A DNA stretch of 35,191 nucleotides from an uncultured bacterium (GTDB lineage: Bacteria; Bacillota; Clostridia; Oscillospirales; Oscillospiraceae): the NCBI GenBank assembly GCA_948469375.1, contig CAOKLO010000034.1:1-35191 (forward strand), read 5' to 3'. The notes under the pieces are model-generated. The model had not been told where the DNA came from, did not search any database, and saw only the letters and a program-made list of their open reading frames with translations. The position numbers and the translations under genes were made by a program. Shown here piece by piece: positions 16,062-24,124 of the stretch. Every line of letters starts with the position of its first letter. The first letter of the stretch is position 1.

Positions 16062-17159
16062 TTACAGAATCGTCCGCAGGAACGCCGCAGTAGCTGCCGC
16101 AGCGGCTCGGTGGCAGGGAGCGCCCGGATGCTGCCGGGAACCCATGGTTTCCGGCCTGGCGGTGGGAAGTGGGAGGAAATATGTGTTTTCATCCCCTGTT
16201 TCCCTGTGAAACTGCGCGACGGCGCCTTCCAGTGCAGGGGCCAGCGGACCGCCGATCATTCCATATGCCCACACCAGCTTGGCTGCCGGGTTATAATGGC
16301 GCAGCTCCTTGAGAAAACGCACGGCAGAATCCTTGAACAGCGCCAGCCCCTCCTCGTCTCCGGTTTGCTGAAAGGCCTGCCCATCTGGACCATGCCAGGG
16401 CGGATTGCCCATGGCCCCGGCGTCGTTGGTTCCCAGGTTGACAACGACGGCCTCCGGCCGCCAGGAATCAAAGTCATGGGGATATTGCGCTCCCATGGCC
16501 TCATTGTCCCGCCCCAGCACGGGCCCGCAGACCCGGCTATAGATGCCGGGCAGCGTATGGTTCACATCGTTGTCCCAGCCGGAGCGCACCCCCCAGCCGC
16601 TCTGACTGATGAGGCGGAATTCTGCGTCCATCAGGTCGGCGGTAAGCTTGGCCCAGCTCCGGCTGGCGCTGAACAGGGCGGTTACCCAGTCCATTTCCTC
16701 CACAGCGCCAACCACTCCCTCGCCGCTGGTAAGGCTGTCCCCTACAAATTCCAGGCGGCAGGCGGATTCAGGCGGAGGAAGGAACCGCCCGCCGTTCCAG
16801 GCAAGCCCCCGCACCCACAGCCGGTGGGCCGGATCATCAGGCATGGGCTGAGTGTCTTTGAAGACTCGCACCCGCTTGGGAACGCCGGGCGTCATGCCCC
16901 GAAACAGGCACACCTCCTGGATGCCGCGGTTTAACGGCATTCGCAGAATGGGAGTCCCGTTTAATTCGACGGCCAGCCACGGCTCAAACCGGTCAAAGTC
17001 CGCCTCCAGGAGCAAGTGCAGCTCCGAGCCGGTAAAACACAGCTCCAGTCCGCTCCCTGCCCACATCAGGGGCAGGGCTCCGGCCAGCCGGGCGGAGGAT
17101 AACCGGCAGCGTCCCAGCGGACGCAGGTGGGGCAGCTCAAAAATGGCCGCAGTCTTCAT
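16062..17159 (-). CDS. SGNH/GDSL esterase, CE2-like acetyl esterase
   Basis: Serine esterase of 365 aa. An N-terminal beta-sandwich (about 1-125) precedes an SGNH hydrolase domain, the layout of carbohydrate esterase family 2. Block I is GDSLTSGEG with Ser142, block V NLGTNDAG lies at about 241-248, and the catalytic His344 is in SRQHPG. The residue three before the histidine is serine, not aspartate; CE2 enzymes can work with a Ser-His dyad, so this is compatible with activity. There is no signal peptide, so it would deacetylate imported acetylated manno-oligosaccharides in the cytoplasm. It is the first gene of the leftward operon (promoter 17194-17222, AGGGGG ribosome binding site), divergent from the LacI regulator. 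Acetyl specificity is inferred from context. Confidence 0.85.
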   Translation of the reverse strand: MKTAAIFELPHLRPLGRCRLSSARLAGALPLMWAGSGLELCFTGSELHLLLEADFDRFEPWLAVELNGTPILRMPLNRGIQEVCLFRGMTPGVPKRVRVFKDTQPMPDDPAHRLWVRGLAWNGGRFLPPPESACRLEFVGDSLTSGEGVVGAVEEMDWVTALFSASRSWAKLTADLMDAEFRLISQSGWGVRSGWDNDVNHTLPGIYSRVCGPVLGRDNEAMGAQYPHDFDSWRPEAVVVNLGTNDAGAMGNPPWHGPDGQAFQQTGDEEGLALFKDSAVRFLKELRHYNPAAKLVWAYGMIGGPLAPALEGAVAQFHRETGDENTYFLPLPTARPETMGSRQHPGAPCHRAAAAATAAFLRTIL

Positions 17160-17193
17160 AGTGAAGTCCCCCTATGTCGGATTTTATGGGGTC

Positions 17194-17222
17194 AGCATAG
17201 CACAGGCACAGAGAAAACGCAA
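17194..17222 (-). promoter_or_regulatory. Promoter of the esterase-mutase-GH1 operon
   Basis: Minus-strand -35 TTGCGT (17217-17222) and -10 TATGCT (17194-17199) with a 17-base spacer, about 35 bases before the esterase start. A GGCTAA/TTAGCC half-site resembling the one in the operator at 18467-18483 lies just upstream at 17231-17236, so the same LacI regulator may act here. Confidence 0.6.
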
Positions 17223-17277
17223 GAAATTTTTTAGCCTTATTTAAGTTTTTAATCCAGCACCTGCCGGATCGCGCTTA

Positions 17278-17306
17278 TTGACGAATGGGGTGAATTGGCT
17301 TATAAT
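17278..17306 (+). promoter_or_regulatory. Promoter of the LacI regulator gene
   Basis: -35 TTGACG at 17278-17283, 17-base spacer, -10 TATAAT at 17301-17306, about 52 bases before the regulator's ATG. Near-consensus sigma-A promoter. Confidence 0.75.
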
Positions 17307-17358
17307 CAGGTAACAGCAAAGAAAATAGACCATTACGTTTATTGGGAGGGACTTCCAA

Positions 17359-18357
17359 ATGGGAAAACCTGTGCGGATGGCGGACATTGCGGAAAAACTG
17401 GGTATCAGTGTGGTGTCCGTGTCAAAGGCGCTGGCGGGCAAGCCGGGGGTCAGCGAGGAAATGCGGGCCAAGGTGGTGGCCCTGGCCCGCCAGATGGGCT
17501 ATGAGGGAGTCCGGGGTGCGGACAGCACAGCTACGGGCAATGTGGCGGTGCTGGTATCCGACCGGTTTTTTTCTGAGAGTACCTTCTATTCCAGCTTGTA
17601 CCGCGCTTTACTGCTGGCCAGCGGGGATGAGCGGCTGACGTGCATGATGGAAATCGTTACCCCTCAGGCAGAGCGGGACCGGACGCTTCCCGACCTGATT
17701 GCCGCCCGGAAGGTGGACGGCGTGATCTTTATGGGCAATCTGGACGAGGGCTATCTGAATATGGTGGCGGATGCCGGCCTGCCCACTCTGCTGTTGGATT
17801 TCCACATGGCTGGGAATTGGAACTGCGTGGTGGGCGACAACACCGACGGCGGTTATACCCTCACCCGCCACCTGCTGGACCTGGGCCGCCGGGAGCTTGG
17901 CTTTGTGGGCAGCATTCGGGCAACCTCCAGCATTATGGACCGCTATTTGGGCTACCAGCGGGCGCTGCGCATAGCGGGGGTGGCGCCCCGGGAGGAGTGG
18001 CTGCTGGAGGACCGGGACGAGAACGGCGAGTTCATTCCCCTGTCCCTGCCCGACCCCCTTCCCCAGGGCTTCGTGTGCAGCTGCGACGAGGTGGCCTATA
18101 ACCTGGTGGAGGCCCTGCAAAAGCGTGGCGTTCGGGTGCCGGAGGATGTGGCGGTGTGCGGCTACGACGACTTCCGCTTTGCCACCCTCAGCAGCCCTCA
18201 GCTGACTACCTACCGGGTGGATGTGGAGCTGATGGGCCGCACGGCCCTGGGCTGGCTGGGGCAGAAGCTGCGGGGGGAGCAGGTGCCGCCCATGTCCTGC
18301 GCCATACCCGGCCAATTGGTGGTGCGGGGGAGCAGCGGAGCCGGCTCGCCCGACTGA
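17359..18357 (+). CDS. LacI-family transcriptional regulator of the mannoside locus
   Basis: DNA-binding regulator of 332 aa. Residues 5-50 form the LacI helix-turn-helix and hinge (MADIAEKLGISVVSVSKAL, then VALARQMGYE). The rest is the periplasmic-binding-protein-like effector domain, including GVIFMGN, GYTLTRHLLDLG, CGYDDFRFATLSSPQLTTYRVD, all standard for the family. The start has a GGGAGGG eleven bases upstream. It lies between the divergent esterase operon and the sugar-transport operon, the typical place for a local repressor sensing the transported sugar or a breakdown product. Palindromes at 18442-18458 and 18467-18483 upstream of the transport promoter are its likely operators. A terminator directly follows the gene. 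Confidence 0.93.
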   Translation: MGKPVRMADIAEKLGISVVSVSKALAGKPGVSEEMRAKVVALARQMGYEGVRGADSTATGNVAVLVSDRFFSESTFYSSLYRALLLASGDERLTCMMEIVTPQAERDRTLPDLIAARKVDGVIFMGNLDEGYLNMVADAGLPTLLLDFHMAGNWNCVVGDNTDGGYTLTRHLLDLGRRELGFVGSIRATSSIMDRYLGYQRALRIAGVAPREEWLLEDRDENGEFIPLSLPDPLPQGFVCSCDEVAYNLVEALQKRGVRVPEDVAVCGYDDFRFATLSSPQLTTYRVDVELMGRTALGWLGQKLRGEQVPPMSCAIPGQLVVRGSSGAGSPD

Positions 18358-18384
18358 GGATGGAGCAAATAAAGTAAATAAGCT

Positions 18385-18430
18385 AACCGGCAGGTTAAAT
18401 CGCAAGATTTGACCTGCCGGTTTTGTTTTA
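18385..18430 (+). terminator. Rho-independent terminator after the LacI gene
   Basis: Stem arms AACCGGCAGGTTAAATC (18385-18401) and its near-complement ending at 18422, GCAA-type loop, one G-A type mismatch, followed by TTTTGTTTTA. It separates the regulator from the transport operon. Confidence 0.85.
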
Positions 18431-18441
18431 TGCCGAAAGCC

Positions 18442-18458
18442 GGTTAAGCGCCTTAACC
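18442..18458. promoter_or_regulatory. Candidate LacI-type operator 1
   Basis: Perfect 17-base palindrome GGTTAAGCGCCTTAACC with 7-base arms around CGC, the size and symmetry of LacI-family operators. It lies about 50 bases upstream of the -35 box of the transport operon, 25 bases (centre to centre) from operator 2. Confidence 0.5.
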
Positions 18459-18466
18459 AAAAGACT

Positions 18467-18483
18467 TGGCTAATTTTTAGCCA
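18467..18483. promoter_or_regulatory. Candidate LacI-type operator 2
   Basis: Perfect 17-base palindrome TGGCTAATTTTTAGCCA, with 7-base arms. The GGCTAA half-site also occurs upstream of the divergent esterase promoter (17231-17236), and related GCTAA elements recur at 18535-18550 around the start of transcription. Confidence 0.5.
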
Positions 18484-18508
18484 TGTCGCCTAAATTCAGA
18501 ACGATGTA

Positions 18509-18537
18509 TTGACTAATTTTGAGCATTGGTGTATGCT
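18509..18537 (+). promoter_or_regulatory. Promoter of the mannoside transport operon
   Basis: -35 TTGACT (18509-18514), 17-base spacer, -10 TATGCT (18532-18537), about 68 bases before the start of the sugar-binding lipoprotein gene. Confidence 0.75.
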
Positions 18538-18553
18538 AACGGGAAGCTAAATA

Positions 18554-18573
18554 TTAACTTTTCTTGAAGTTAA
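18554..18573. promoter_or_regulatory. Inverted repeat in the leader of the transport operon
   Basis: TTAACTT and AAGTTAA arms around six bases, lying just past the predicted transcription start. It may be a further regulator site or a small leader hairpin; it shares the TTAA-rich arms of operator 1. Confidence 0.35.
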
Positions 18574-18604
18574 CATTTAACAAAATGTTTTAGGAGGAAT
18601 CACT

Positions 18605-20011
18605 ATGAAAAAAGCGATGGCACTGCTCCTTGCGCTGACCATGACCCTTGGTCTGCTCGCCGGGTGCTCCGGCCCAAGCGGCAGCCAAGGCGACCAGGTC
18701 GCCCTGGACCCAGATCTGCCCACCTACGACAGCCTGAAGGTGGGTGAGGACTACACCGACCTGACCGCCGAGCTGCGGGTCATCACTCACCGGACCGACC
18801 TAATCCAGGAGAACCCGGACGCACGGGACTTCACGGACTTCATCAAGGAATTTAACCAGCTCTACCCCAATATCACCATCAAATATGAAGGCATTACCAA
18901 CTACAACGACGACATGACCGCCCGCATCTCATCCAAAAACTGGGGCGACATCTGCATGATCCCTACCGCCATCCTGCTGCCTGACCTGCATGACTACTTC
19001 CAGCCCATCTGCGAGCTGAGCGCCATCCAGGCGGATTACAACTTCGCCACCAACCGCGCCTACGACGGGCTGGTGTTCGGTATCCCGTCCACCGGCAACG
19101 CCCAGGGCATCATCTACAACAAGAAGGTGGCCGAGGCCGCCGGCTACTCCGCTGCGGACGAGAACCTGAAGCCCATGCCCAAAACCCCCGATGAGTTTAT
19201 TCAGTTCCTCCAGGATATCAAGGACAAGACCGACGCGATCCCCCTGTATACCAACTTTGCCGCCGGCTGGACCATGACTGCCTGGGATGCCTATATCTAC
19301 GGCGGAGCCACCGCCGACCCTGATTGGAAGAACATCACCATGCCCCAGACCAAGGACCCCTTCGCCGACCAGGGCAACGGCACCGGCGCTTATGCGGTCT
19401 ATAAGCTGCTCTATGATACGGTCAGCCAGGGTCTGACCGAGGAATCTCCCACCGCCACCGACTGGGAGGGCAGCAAGCCCATGATGAATAATGGCGAGAT
19501 CGGCACCATGGTGCTGGGCTCCTGGGCCATCATCCAGATGCAGGAGGCCGGCCCCAACGCCGCCGACATCGGCTATATGCCCTTCCCCATCACCCAGCCG
19601 GACGGAAAGCAGTACGCCACCGCCGGTTCCGACTATTGCTACGGTGTGAACAAGTACGCGGAAACAGACAACAAGATCGCCTCTATGCTGTACATCAAGT
19701 GGCTCACCGAGTCCAGCAACTTCGCCTATGACCAGGGCGGCGTGCCGGTACTCAAGAGCCAGCCCTATCCCGAAACCCTGTCCGCCTTCAACGGCATTGG
19801 GCTGGTGGAGGATACCGCCGCTCCCACCGAGCTGGCCGCTCTCCAGGCCGACGTGAACCGGGAGAGCGAGCTGTCTCTCGATGCAGACCAGACCCATGTT
19901 CAGCGCATCGTCGAGGCCGTCCTCACCGGCAACGAGACCTTTGACGACATCATCGCCGACTGGAACGCCCGGTGGAACGCCGCCGTGGACGAGTACGCTC
20001 CTGGAGAATAA
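18605..20011 (+). CDS. Sugar-binding lipoprotein of an ABC transporter
   Basis: Extracellular solute-binding protein (family 1, carbohydrate uptake CUT1 type) of 468 aa. A lipoprotein signal peptide ends in the lipobox LLAGC with Cys21 as the lipid anchor. The mature part shows the usual two-lobe pattern: LRVITHR at the start, FNQLYPNITIKYEGITNYND, FGIPSTGNAQGIIYNKKVAEAAG, and a C-terminal WNARWNAAVDEY helix. It has a strong AGGAGG ribosome binding site and is the first gene of the transport operon, behind its own promoter and the LacI-type operators. It probably captures beta-manno-oligosaccharides, a substrate inferred from the GH130 and ManA neighbours. As is common for CUT1 systems, no ATPase gene lies nearby; a shared MsmK-like ATPase would be encoded elsewhere. 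Confidence 0.94.
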   Translation: MKKAMALLLALTMTLGLLAGCSGPSGSQGDQVALDPDLPTYDSLKVGEDYTDLTAELRVITHRTDLIQENPDARDFTDFIKEFNQLYPNITIKYEGITNYNDDMTARISSKNWGDICMIPTAILLPDLHDYFQPICELSAIQADYNFATNRAYDGLVFGIPSTGNAQGIIYNKKVAEAAGYSAADENLKPMPKTPDEFIQFLQDIKDKTDAIPLYTNFAAGWTMTAWDAYIYGGATADPDWKNITMPQTKDPFADQGNGTGAYAVYKLLYDTVSQGLTEESPTATDWEGSKPMMNNGEIGTMVLGSWAIIQMQEAGPNAADIGYMPFPITQPDGKQYATAGSDYCYGVNKYAETDNKIASMLYIKWLTESSNFAYDQGGVPVLKSQPYPETLSAFNGIGLVEDTAAPTELAALQADVNRESELSLDADQTHVQRIVEAVLTGNETFDDIIADWNARWNAAVDEYAPGE

Positions 20012-20027
20012 AGCGACAGTCGCTTTT

Positions 20028-20062
20028 CAGGAAAGGGCCGGATAAGGCCCGGCCCTTTCCTG
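20028..20062 (+). other. Perfect 14-bp mRNA hairpin between binding-protein and permease genes
   Basis: Arms 20028-20041 (CAGGAAAGGGCCGG) and 20049-20062, seven-base loop, no U-run behind. Such intercistronic hairpins commonly protect the binding-protein message or partly attenuate transcription so that the binding protein is made in excess. Confidence 0.7.
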
Positions 20063-20103
20063 AATGCCCCATTGGAAACCAAAAAAAGGGAGGAAAATAG
20101 CCA

Positions 20104-21621
20104 ATGAGTGGACCACAAGCGACCCAGGCCAGCCTGGAGAGACCGAAACTCACATTCCTGCAAAAATGCAAGACCATGCGGGGCCAGCAGATCATCGTCA
20201 CCATCACCTTTCTGCTCCTGCCACTGCTGCTGCTGTTCCTGTTTACCTACCTGCCCTTCTTCAAAATGGTCCAGTTCAGCTTCTATGACCGGGACTATCT
20301 GCGGGTCCGCAGGTTCGTGGGCCTGAAGAACTACATCGACGTATTCAGCCGAGACGACTGCTTCGAGGCGCTGAAGCTCAGCTTGTACTACATGGGCGGG
20401 TCCGTGGTACAGATCGCCCTGGCCCTGCTGTTCGCCACCATTCTCAGTTTCAAGGTGCGAGGCAGCAAGTTCTTTCGCGGCGCGCTGTATTTCCCCTGCC
20501 TGATCTGCGGCATCGCCGTGGGTTTTATCTTCAAGTTCTTCCTGAACCCCGGCTTTGTGCTGGACACCATTTTGAGCTGGGTGGGCATCACCGAGACACC
20601 CAACTGGCTGGAAAACCAGGCCATCAACAACATCGTTCTGGTAGCCTGCTCCTTATGGAAGTATATGGGTCAGAATATCGTGCTGTTCATCGGCGCCATC
20701 GCTTCTGTGGACCCGGTGCTCTATGAGGCCGCCGAGCTGGACGGCTGCAACGCCTGGCAGCGTTTCAAGTGCATCATCGTCCCGTCCATCCGCACCATCG
20801 TAGTTCTCAACCTGATCCTGTCCGTGTCCGGCGCCCTGTCCGCCTTTGTGGCCCTGGTGCCCATCGTATCCTGTGTCATTACCGCGTTTAAGACCGTGGA
20901 GGAGTACCAAAGCACCAACGTCATGGTACTGCCCAAAAGCTGGCTGTATTTTGACAACTTTGTCACCGCATGGAAGCAGGCGGACATGGGCAGCGCGTTC
21001 CTGCACAGCTTTATGATCCTGATCTGCGTGCTGGTGGGCAGCGTGTTCATCAGCGCCATGCTGGCCTACGTGCTCAACCGTTTCAAATTCCGCGGCAACA
21101 GCCTGATCCGCAGCCTGTTCACCATCGCCACTCTGATCCCCGGCATCGCCAGCCAAGTCACCGTGTACCAGATTATGGACAGCCTCGGCCTGGTGAACAC
21201 CATGCACGGCTATATCATCCTGATGCTGGGTACCGACGTCATCACCATCTACATCTTTCTCCAGTTCTTCGAGAACCTGCCGGTCACCTTGGACGAGTCC
21301 GCCATCATTGACGGCTGCTCCTATTTCGGCGCGTTCTTCCGCATTCTGTTTCCCCTGCTCAAGCCCGCCATCGTCACCAGCGCCATCCTCAAGGGCGTGA
21401 GCACCTATAACGAGTACTACATGGCCGGACTCTACCTCCAGGACAAGACCCGCTTCCAGGTGGTGTCCACCGCCCTGTACGTGTTCACCGGCCCCATGGG
21501 AAGCCAGTACAACTACATCTGCGCCGGTGTGCTGATTACCATTATTCCCGCCCTCATCATTTTCCTGCTGTGCCAGGACCAGATCTACTCCGGCATGGCT
21601 GCGGGCGCGGTGAAGGGCTAA
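20104..21621 (+). CDS. Fused two-permease sugar ABC transporter protein (UgpA/UgpE types joined)
   Basis: A 505-aa inner-membrane permease made of two different CUT1 permeases in one frame. Residues 1-247 are a UgpA/MalF-type subunit through its EAA loop (EAAELDGCNAWQRF, about 208-221) and fifth helix. From about 249 (near base 20848) the sequence becomes a UgpE/MalG-type subunit starting in the middle of its first helix (VALVPIVSCVITAFKT), with its own EAA loop (DESAIIDGCSYFGAFF, about 397-412). Normal separate subunits would total about 570 aa, so some 65-80 residues are missing: the last helix of the first subunit and the first helix start of the second. Losing that pair keeps the topology consistent. 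The start has GGGAGG upstream. It could be a functional fusion, a deletion-damaged gene or an assembly artefact. Confidence 0.88.
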   Translation: MSGPQATQASLERPKLTFLQKCKTMRGQQIIVTITFLLLPLLLLFLFTYLPFFKMVQFSFYDRDYLRVRRFVGLKNYIDVFSRDDCFEALKLSLYYMGGSVVQIALALLFATILSFKVRGSKFFRGALYFPCLICGIAVGFIFKFFLNPGFVLDTILSWVGITETPNWLENQAINNIVLVACSLWKYMGQNIVLFIGAIASVDPVLYEAAELDGCNAWQRFKCIIVPSIRTIVVLNLILSVSGALSAFVALVPIVSCVITAFKTVEEYQSTNVMVLPKSWLYFDNFVTAWKQADMGSAFLHSFMILICVLVGSVFISAMLAYVLNRFKFRGNSLIRSLFTIATLIPGIASQVTVYQIMDSLGLVNTMHGYIILMLGTDVITIYIFLQFFENLPVTLDESAIIDGCSYFGAFFRILFPLLKPAIVTSAILKGVSTYNEYYMAGLYLQDKTRFQVVSTALYVFTGPMGSQYNYICAGVLITIIPALIIFLLCQDQIYSGMAAGAVKG

Positions 21622-21692
21622 ACCACCCCCGGCTTCCCACCCTGTCCGCCGGACGGGCGGGGCGGGAACGCTTTTTAAGTGAGGTAACGCAT

Positions 21693-22712
21693 ATGAGCGA
21701 AGTAAAACTTTTATGTCCTTCCCTGCCGGATATGCCCTGGCAGGAGAAGCCGGCGGGCAGCACCGCCCCTCTGTGGAGGCATACTGAGAATCCCATCATC
21801 AGCCGCAATCCTCTGCCGGGAGTGGCCCGCATCTTCAACAGCGCCGTGGCGCCCTATGAGGGGGGATTCATCGGCGTGTTCCGGGGAGAGCAGACCAACG
21901 GCGTGCCCCATATCTACCTAGGCCGCAGTCAGGACGGCGTGCATTGGAGCTTTGACGCTGAGAAAATCCCCTTTGTGGATAAGGACGGCAAACCCGCCCA
22001 GCCCGTGTACGCCTACGACCCCCGGCTGGTGAAGGTGGAGGATACCTACTATGTGATTTGGTGCCAGGACTTTTACGGCGCGTCCATCGGCGTGGCAAAA
22101 ACCACGGATTTCAAAACCTTCACCCGGCTGGAAAACCCCTTCATCCCCTTTAACCGCAACGCGGTGCTGTTCCCCCGGAGGATCGGCGGGATGTACACCA
22201 TGCTGTCCCGCCCCTCCGACTCCGGCCACACCCCCTTCGGCGACATCTTCCTCAGCCAGAGCCCAGACATGGAGTTCTGGGGCCGCCACCGCCATGTCAT
22301 GAGCAAAAGCGATAACTGGTGGGAGAACCTGAAAATCGGCGGCGGAGCCGCTCCCATTGAGACCAGCGAGGGCTGGCTGCTGTTCTACCACGGCGTAACG
22401 GGCACCTGCAACGGTTACGTCTACTCCATCGGCGGGGCCATTTTGGACATTGACGAGCCCAGCCGCGTGCTGTACCGCTGCTCCAATTTCCTGCTCACCC
22501 CGGAGGAGTGGTATGAGGAGCGGGGGTTTGTGCCCAATGTGTGCTTCCCCTGCGCCACCTTCCAGGACGGAGACACAGGCCGCATCGCCGTGTACTACGG
22601 CTGTGCGGACAGCTATGTGGGGCTGGCCTTTACCACTGTGGACCAGGTGGTGGGCTATATCAAGGCCCACAGCCGGACCAGCCAGACCGACTGCGAGCTG
22701 GGCGCACGCTGA
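21693..22712 (+). CDS. GH130 glycoside phosphorylase acting on beta-mannosides
   Basis: Family GH130 phosphorylase of 339 aa with a five-bladed beta-propeller fold. It would split a terminal beta-1,4-mannose with inorganic phosphate, giving alpha-mannose-1-phosphate. The proposed general acid is Asp109 in VYAYDPRLVKVEDTYY, the family's hallmark segment; ARIFNSAVAPYEGGFIGVFRGE near the N-terminus and KIGGGAAPIETSEGWLLFYHG later are also standard. The size fits GH130 subfamily 2 (manno-oligosaccharide or mannosyl-GlcNAc phosphorylases) better than the longer mannosyl-glucose phosphorylases. I start at ATG 21693 behind GTGAGG; an in-frame ATG at 21570 lies inside the permease gene. No signal peptide, so it works in the cytoplasm on imported sugar. 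Confidence 0.93.
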   Translation: MSEVKLLCPSLPDMPWQEKPAGSTAPLWRHTENPIISRNPLPGVARIFNSAVAPYEGGFIGVFRGEQTNGVPHIYLGRSQDGVHWSFDAEKIPFVDKDGKPAQPVYAYDPRLVKVEDTYYVIWCQDFYGASIGVAKTTDFKTFTRLENPFIPFNRNAVLFPRRIGGMYTMLSRPSDSGHTPFGDIFLSQSPDMEFWGRHRHVMSKSDNWWENLKIGGGAAPIETSEGWLLFYHGVTGTCNGYVYSIGGAILDIDEPSRVLYRCSNFLLTPEEWYEERGFVPNVCFPCATFQDGDTGRIAVYYGCADSYVGLAFTTVDQVVGYIKAHSRTSQTDCELGAR

Positions 22713-22728
22713 AAGCCGGTGACCGCCC

Positions 22729-23406
22729 ATGGAACGCATTTCAAGCGCCGCAAAGGAAAGCCTGTCCGTTCAAGTCCACCCCTCCGACGAATACGCCCTG
22801 GCCCACGAGGGACAATATGGTAAGACGGAAATGTGGGTGGTGCTGGACGCCGTACCGGGGGCCTATCTTTACTATGGCTTCCAGCGCGAGGTCACAAAGG
22901 AGGAGTTTGTCCAGCAGATCAAAGCGGGCACCCTCACCGAGATTTTGCGCAAACTGCCGGTAAAAAAGGGAGACGTAATTTTTATTCCCTCCGGCACCCT
23001 CCATGCCATCGGCGCGGGGCTGGTCATTGCCGAGATTCAGCAAAACTCCAACGTGATCTACCGGGTGTTCGACTATGGCCGCGCCGGCGCGGACGGGAAG
23101 CCCCGGGCCCTCCATGTAGAAAAGGCGCTGGAGGTGACCAGTCTCAAGCCCGCCCAATCCATAGACTTTGGACCCCATCTGGGGCAGTGCCGCTATTTCA
23201 CCGCCGACCGGCACAGCGGCGCGTTTACCGGAGCCTGCGGCGCGGACTCTTTCCACGCCCTCCTCATCACGGAAGGGAGCGGCGAGCTGGCCTGCGGCGG
23301 AGCATGCCATAAGGTAAGGCAGGGGGAGTGCTGGTTCCTCCCTGCAAACAGCGGCCCCTATTATGTCGGTGGACAATGCGAATATTTAGTGATATACATA
23401 TCTTAG
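22729..23406 (+). CDS. manA: Mannose-6-phosphate isomerase, N-terminally truncated
   Basis: Class I phosphomannose isomerase, converting mannose-6-phosphate to fructose-6-phosphate, in a cupin fold with a zinc site. Only 225 aa are encoded, whereas Firmicutes ManA is about 310-320 aa: the first 90 or so residues are missing and the protein begins right before the conserved LSVQVHPSDEYA. The expected metal ligands are still present: Gln15 and His17 (QVHP), Glu34 (KTEMW), His92 (TLHAIG), as is the active-site Arg112 (YRVFDYGR). The frame upstream of the ATG meets a TGA within three codons, so the missing part is not hidden there. It follows the GH130 gene by 16 bases. It may be a deletion product with doubtful folding, or a naturally short form. 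Confidence 0.85.
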   Translation: MERISSAAKESLSVQVHPSDEYALAHEGQYGKTEMWVVLDAVPGAYLYYGFQREVTKEEFVQQIKAGTLTEILRKLPVKKGDVIFIPSGTLHAIGAGLVIAEIQQNSNVIYRVFDYGRAGADGKPRALHVEKALEVTSLKPAQSIDFGPHLGQCRYFTADRHSGAFTGACGADSFHALLITEGSGELACGGACHKVRQGECWFLPANSGPYYVGGQCEYLVIYIS

Positions 23407-23447
23407 TGTGAGACGCCGCCCGTCAGGCATTGGAAGAGGAGGCAGCG

Positions 23448-24110
23448 ATGGCAATGAGACCTCAGCCCCGGGAGATGCCCGAAAACATGACCCGCCGGCA
23501 GCGCCGGGACAACTGGTGGCGCTATCACTGGCTCCAGGTGCTCATTGGGGTGCTGGCAGTGATTGTCCTGGCAGGGGCGGCCTGGGAGCGGTTCACCCGG
23601 GAGCGCTATGACTGCTCGGTGGCCCTGGTCACCCGGTACGCCGCCACTCCGGCGGAGATCGCCTCCATCCAGGAAGCGCTGGAGCGGGTGTGTCCCGATA
23701 TGGATGGAGACGGAGAGGTCCATGTGGCCATCAACGCCATTCAAATCGACTATACCTCCACCGATTTGGACGATGCGGCCATTCAGACCATGGTTACCAA
23801 CGTGGACAAACTGAACGCGGACTTTTACACCCGGCAGAGCGGCATCTTTCTGCTGGATGACCCGGAGAACTTTCAAGCGTCCCATGAGGCGCTGTCCCGG
23901 ATGGACGGCGCCGCGCCGCCCGAGGGCGCGCTGGACTGGGAAAATATGACCATTCCCTGGAAGGACTGGGCGGGCTCGAACCAAGTGGAGCTGGACAACT
24001 GTGAGGCGGACCGGCTGTGGTTTGCCCGCCGGGCGGTCTTTGACAAGGCGGACGAGGCTGCGTTCAGGGGCGCCGGCGCGCTGTGGGCCGCCATATTCGG
24101 GACAGAGTGA
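23448..24110 (+). CDS. Single-helix membrane protein of unknown function
   Basis: A 220-aa protein I do not recognise by family name. A basic cytoplasmic N-terminus of about 25 residues (RRQRRDNWWRYHW) is followed by one membrane helix (about 27-47, LIGVLAVIVLAGAAW) and an acidic extracytoplasmic domain. The ATG at 23448 is chosen because GAGGAGG lies five bases upstream; a TTG at 23430 would add six residues. It stands between manA and the YesL-like gene, 14 bases before the latter, so the two are probably co-expressed and may form a membrane complex. The link to sugar uptake is only by position. Confidence 0.82.
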   Translation: MAMRPQPREMPENMTRRQRRDNWWRYHWLQVLIGVLAVIVLAGAAWERFTRERYDCSVALVTRYAATPAEIASIQEALERVCPDMDGDGEVHVAINAIQIDYTSTDLDDAAIQTMVTNVDKLNADFYTRQSGIFLLDDPENFQASHEALSRMDGAAPPEGALDWENMTIPWKDWAGSNQVELDNCEADRLWFARRAVFDKADEAAFRGAGALWAAIFGTE

Positions 24111-24124
24111 GAGGGGGCGGCAGC

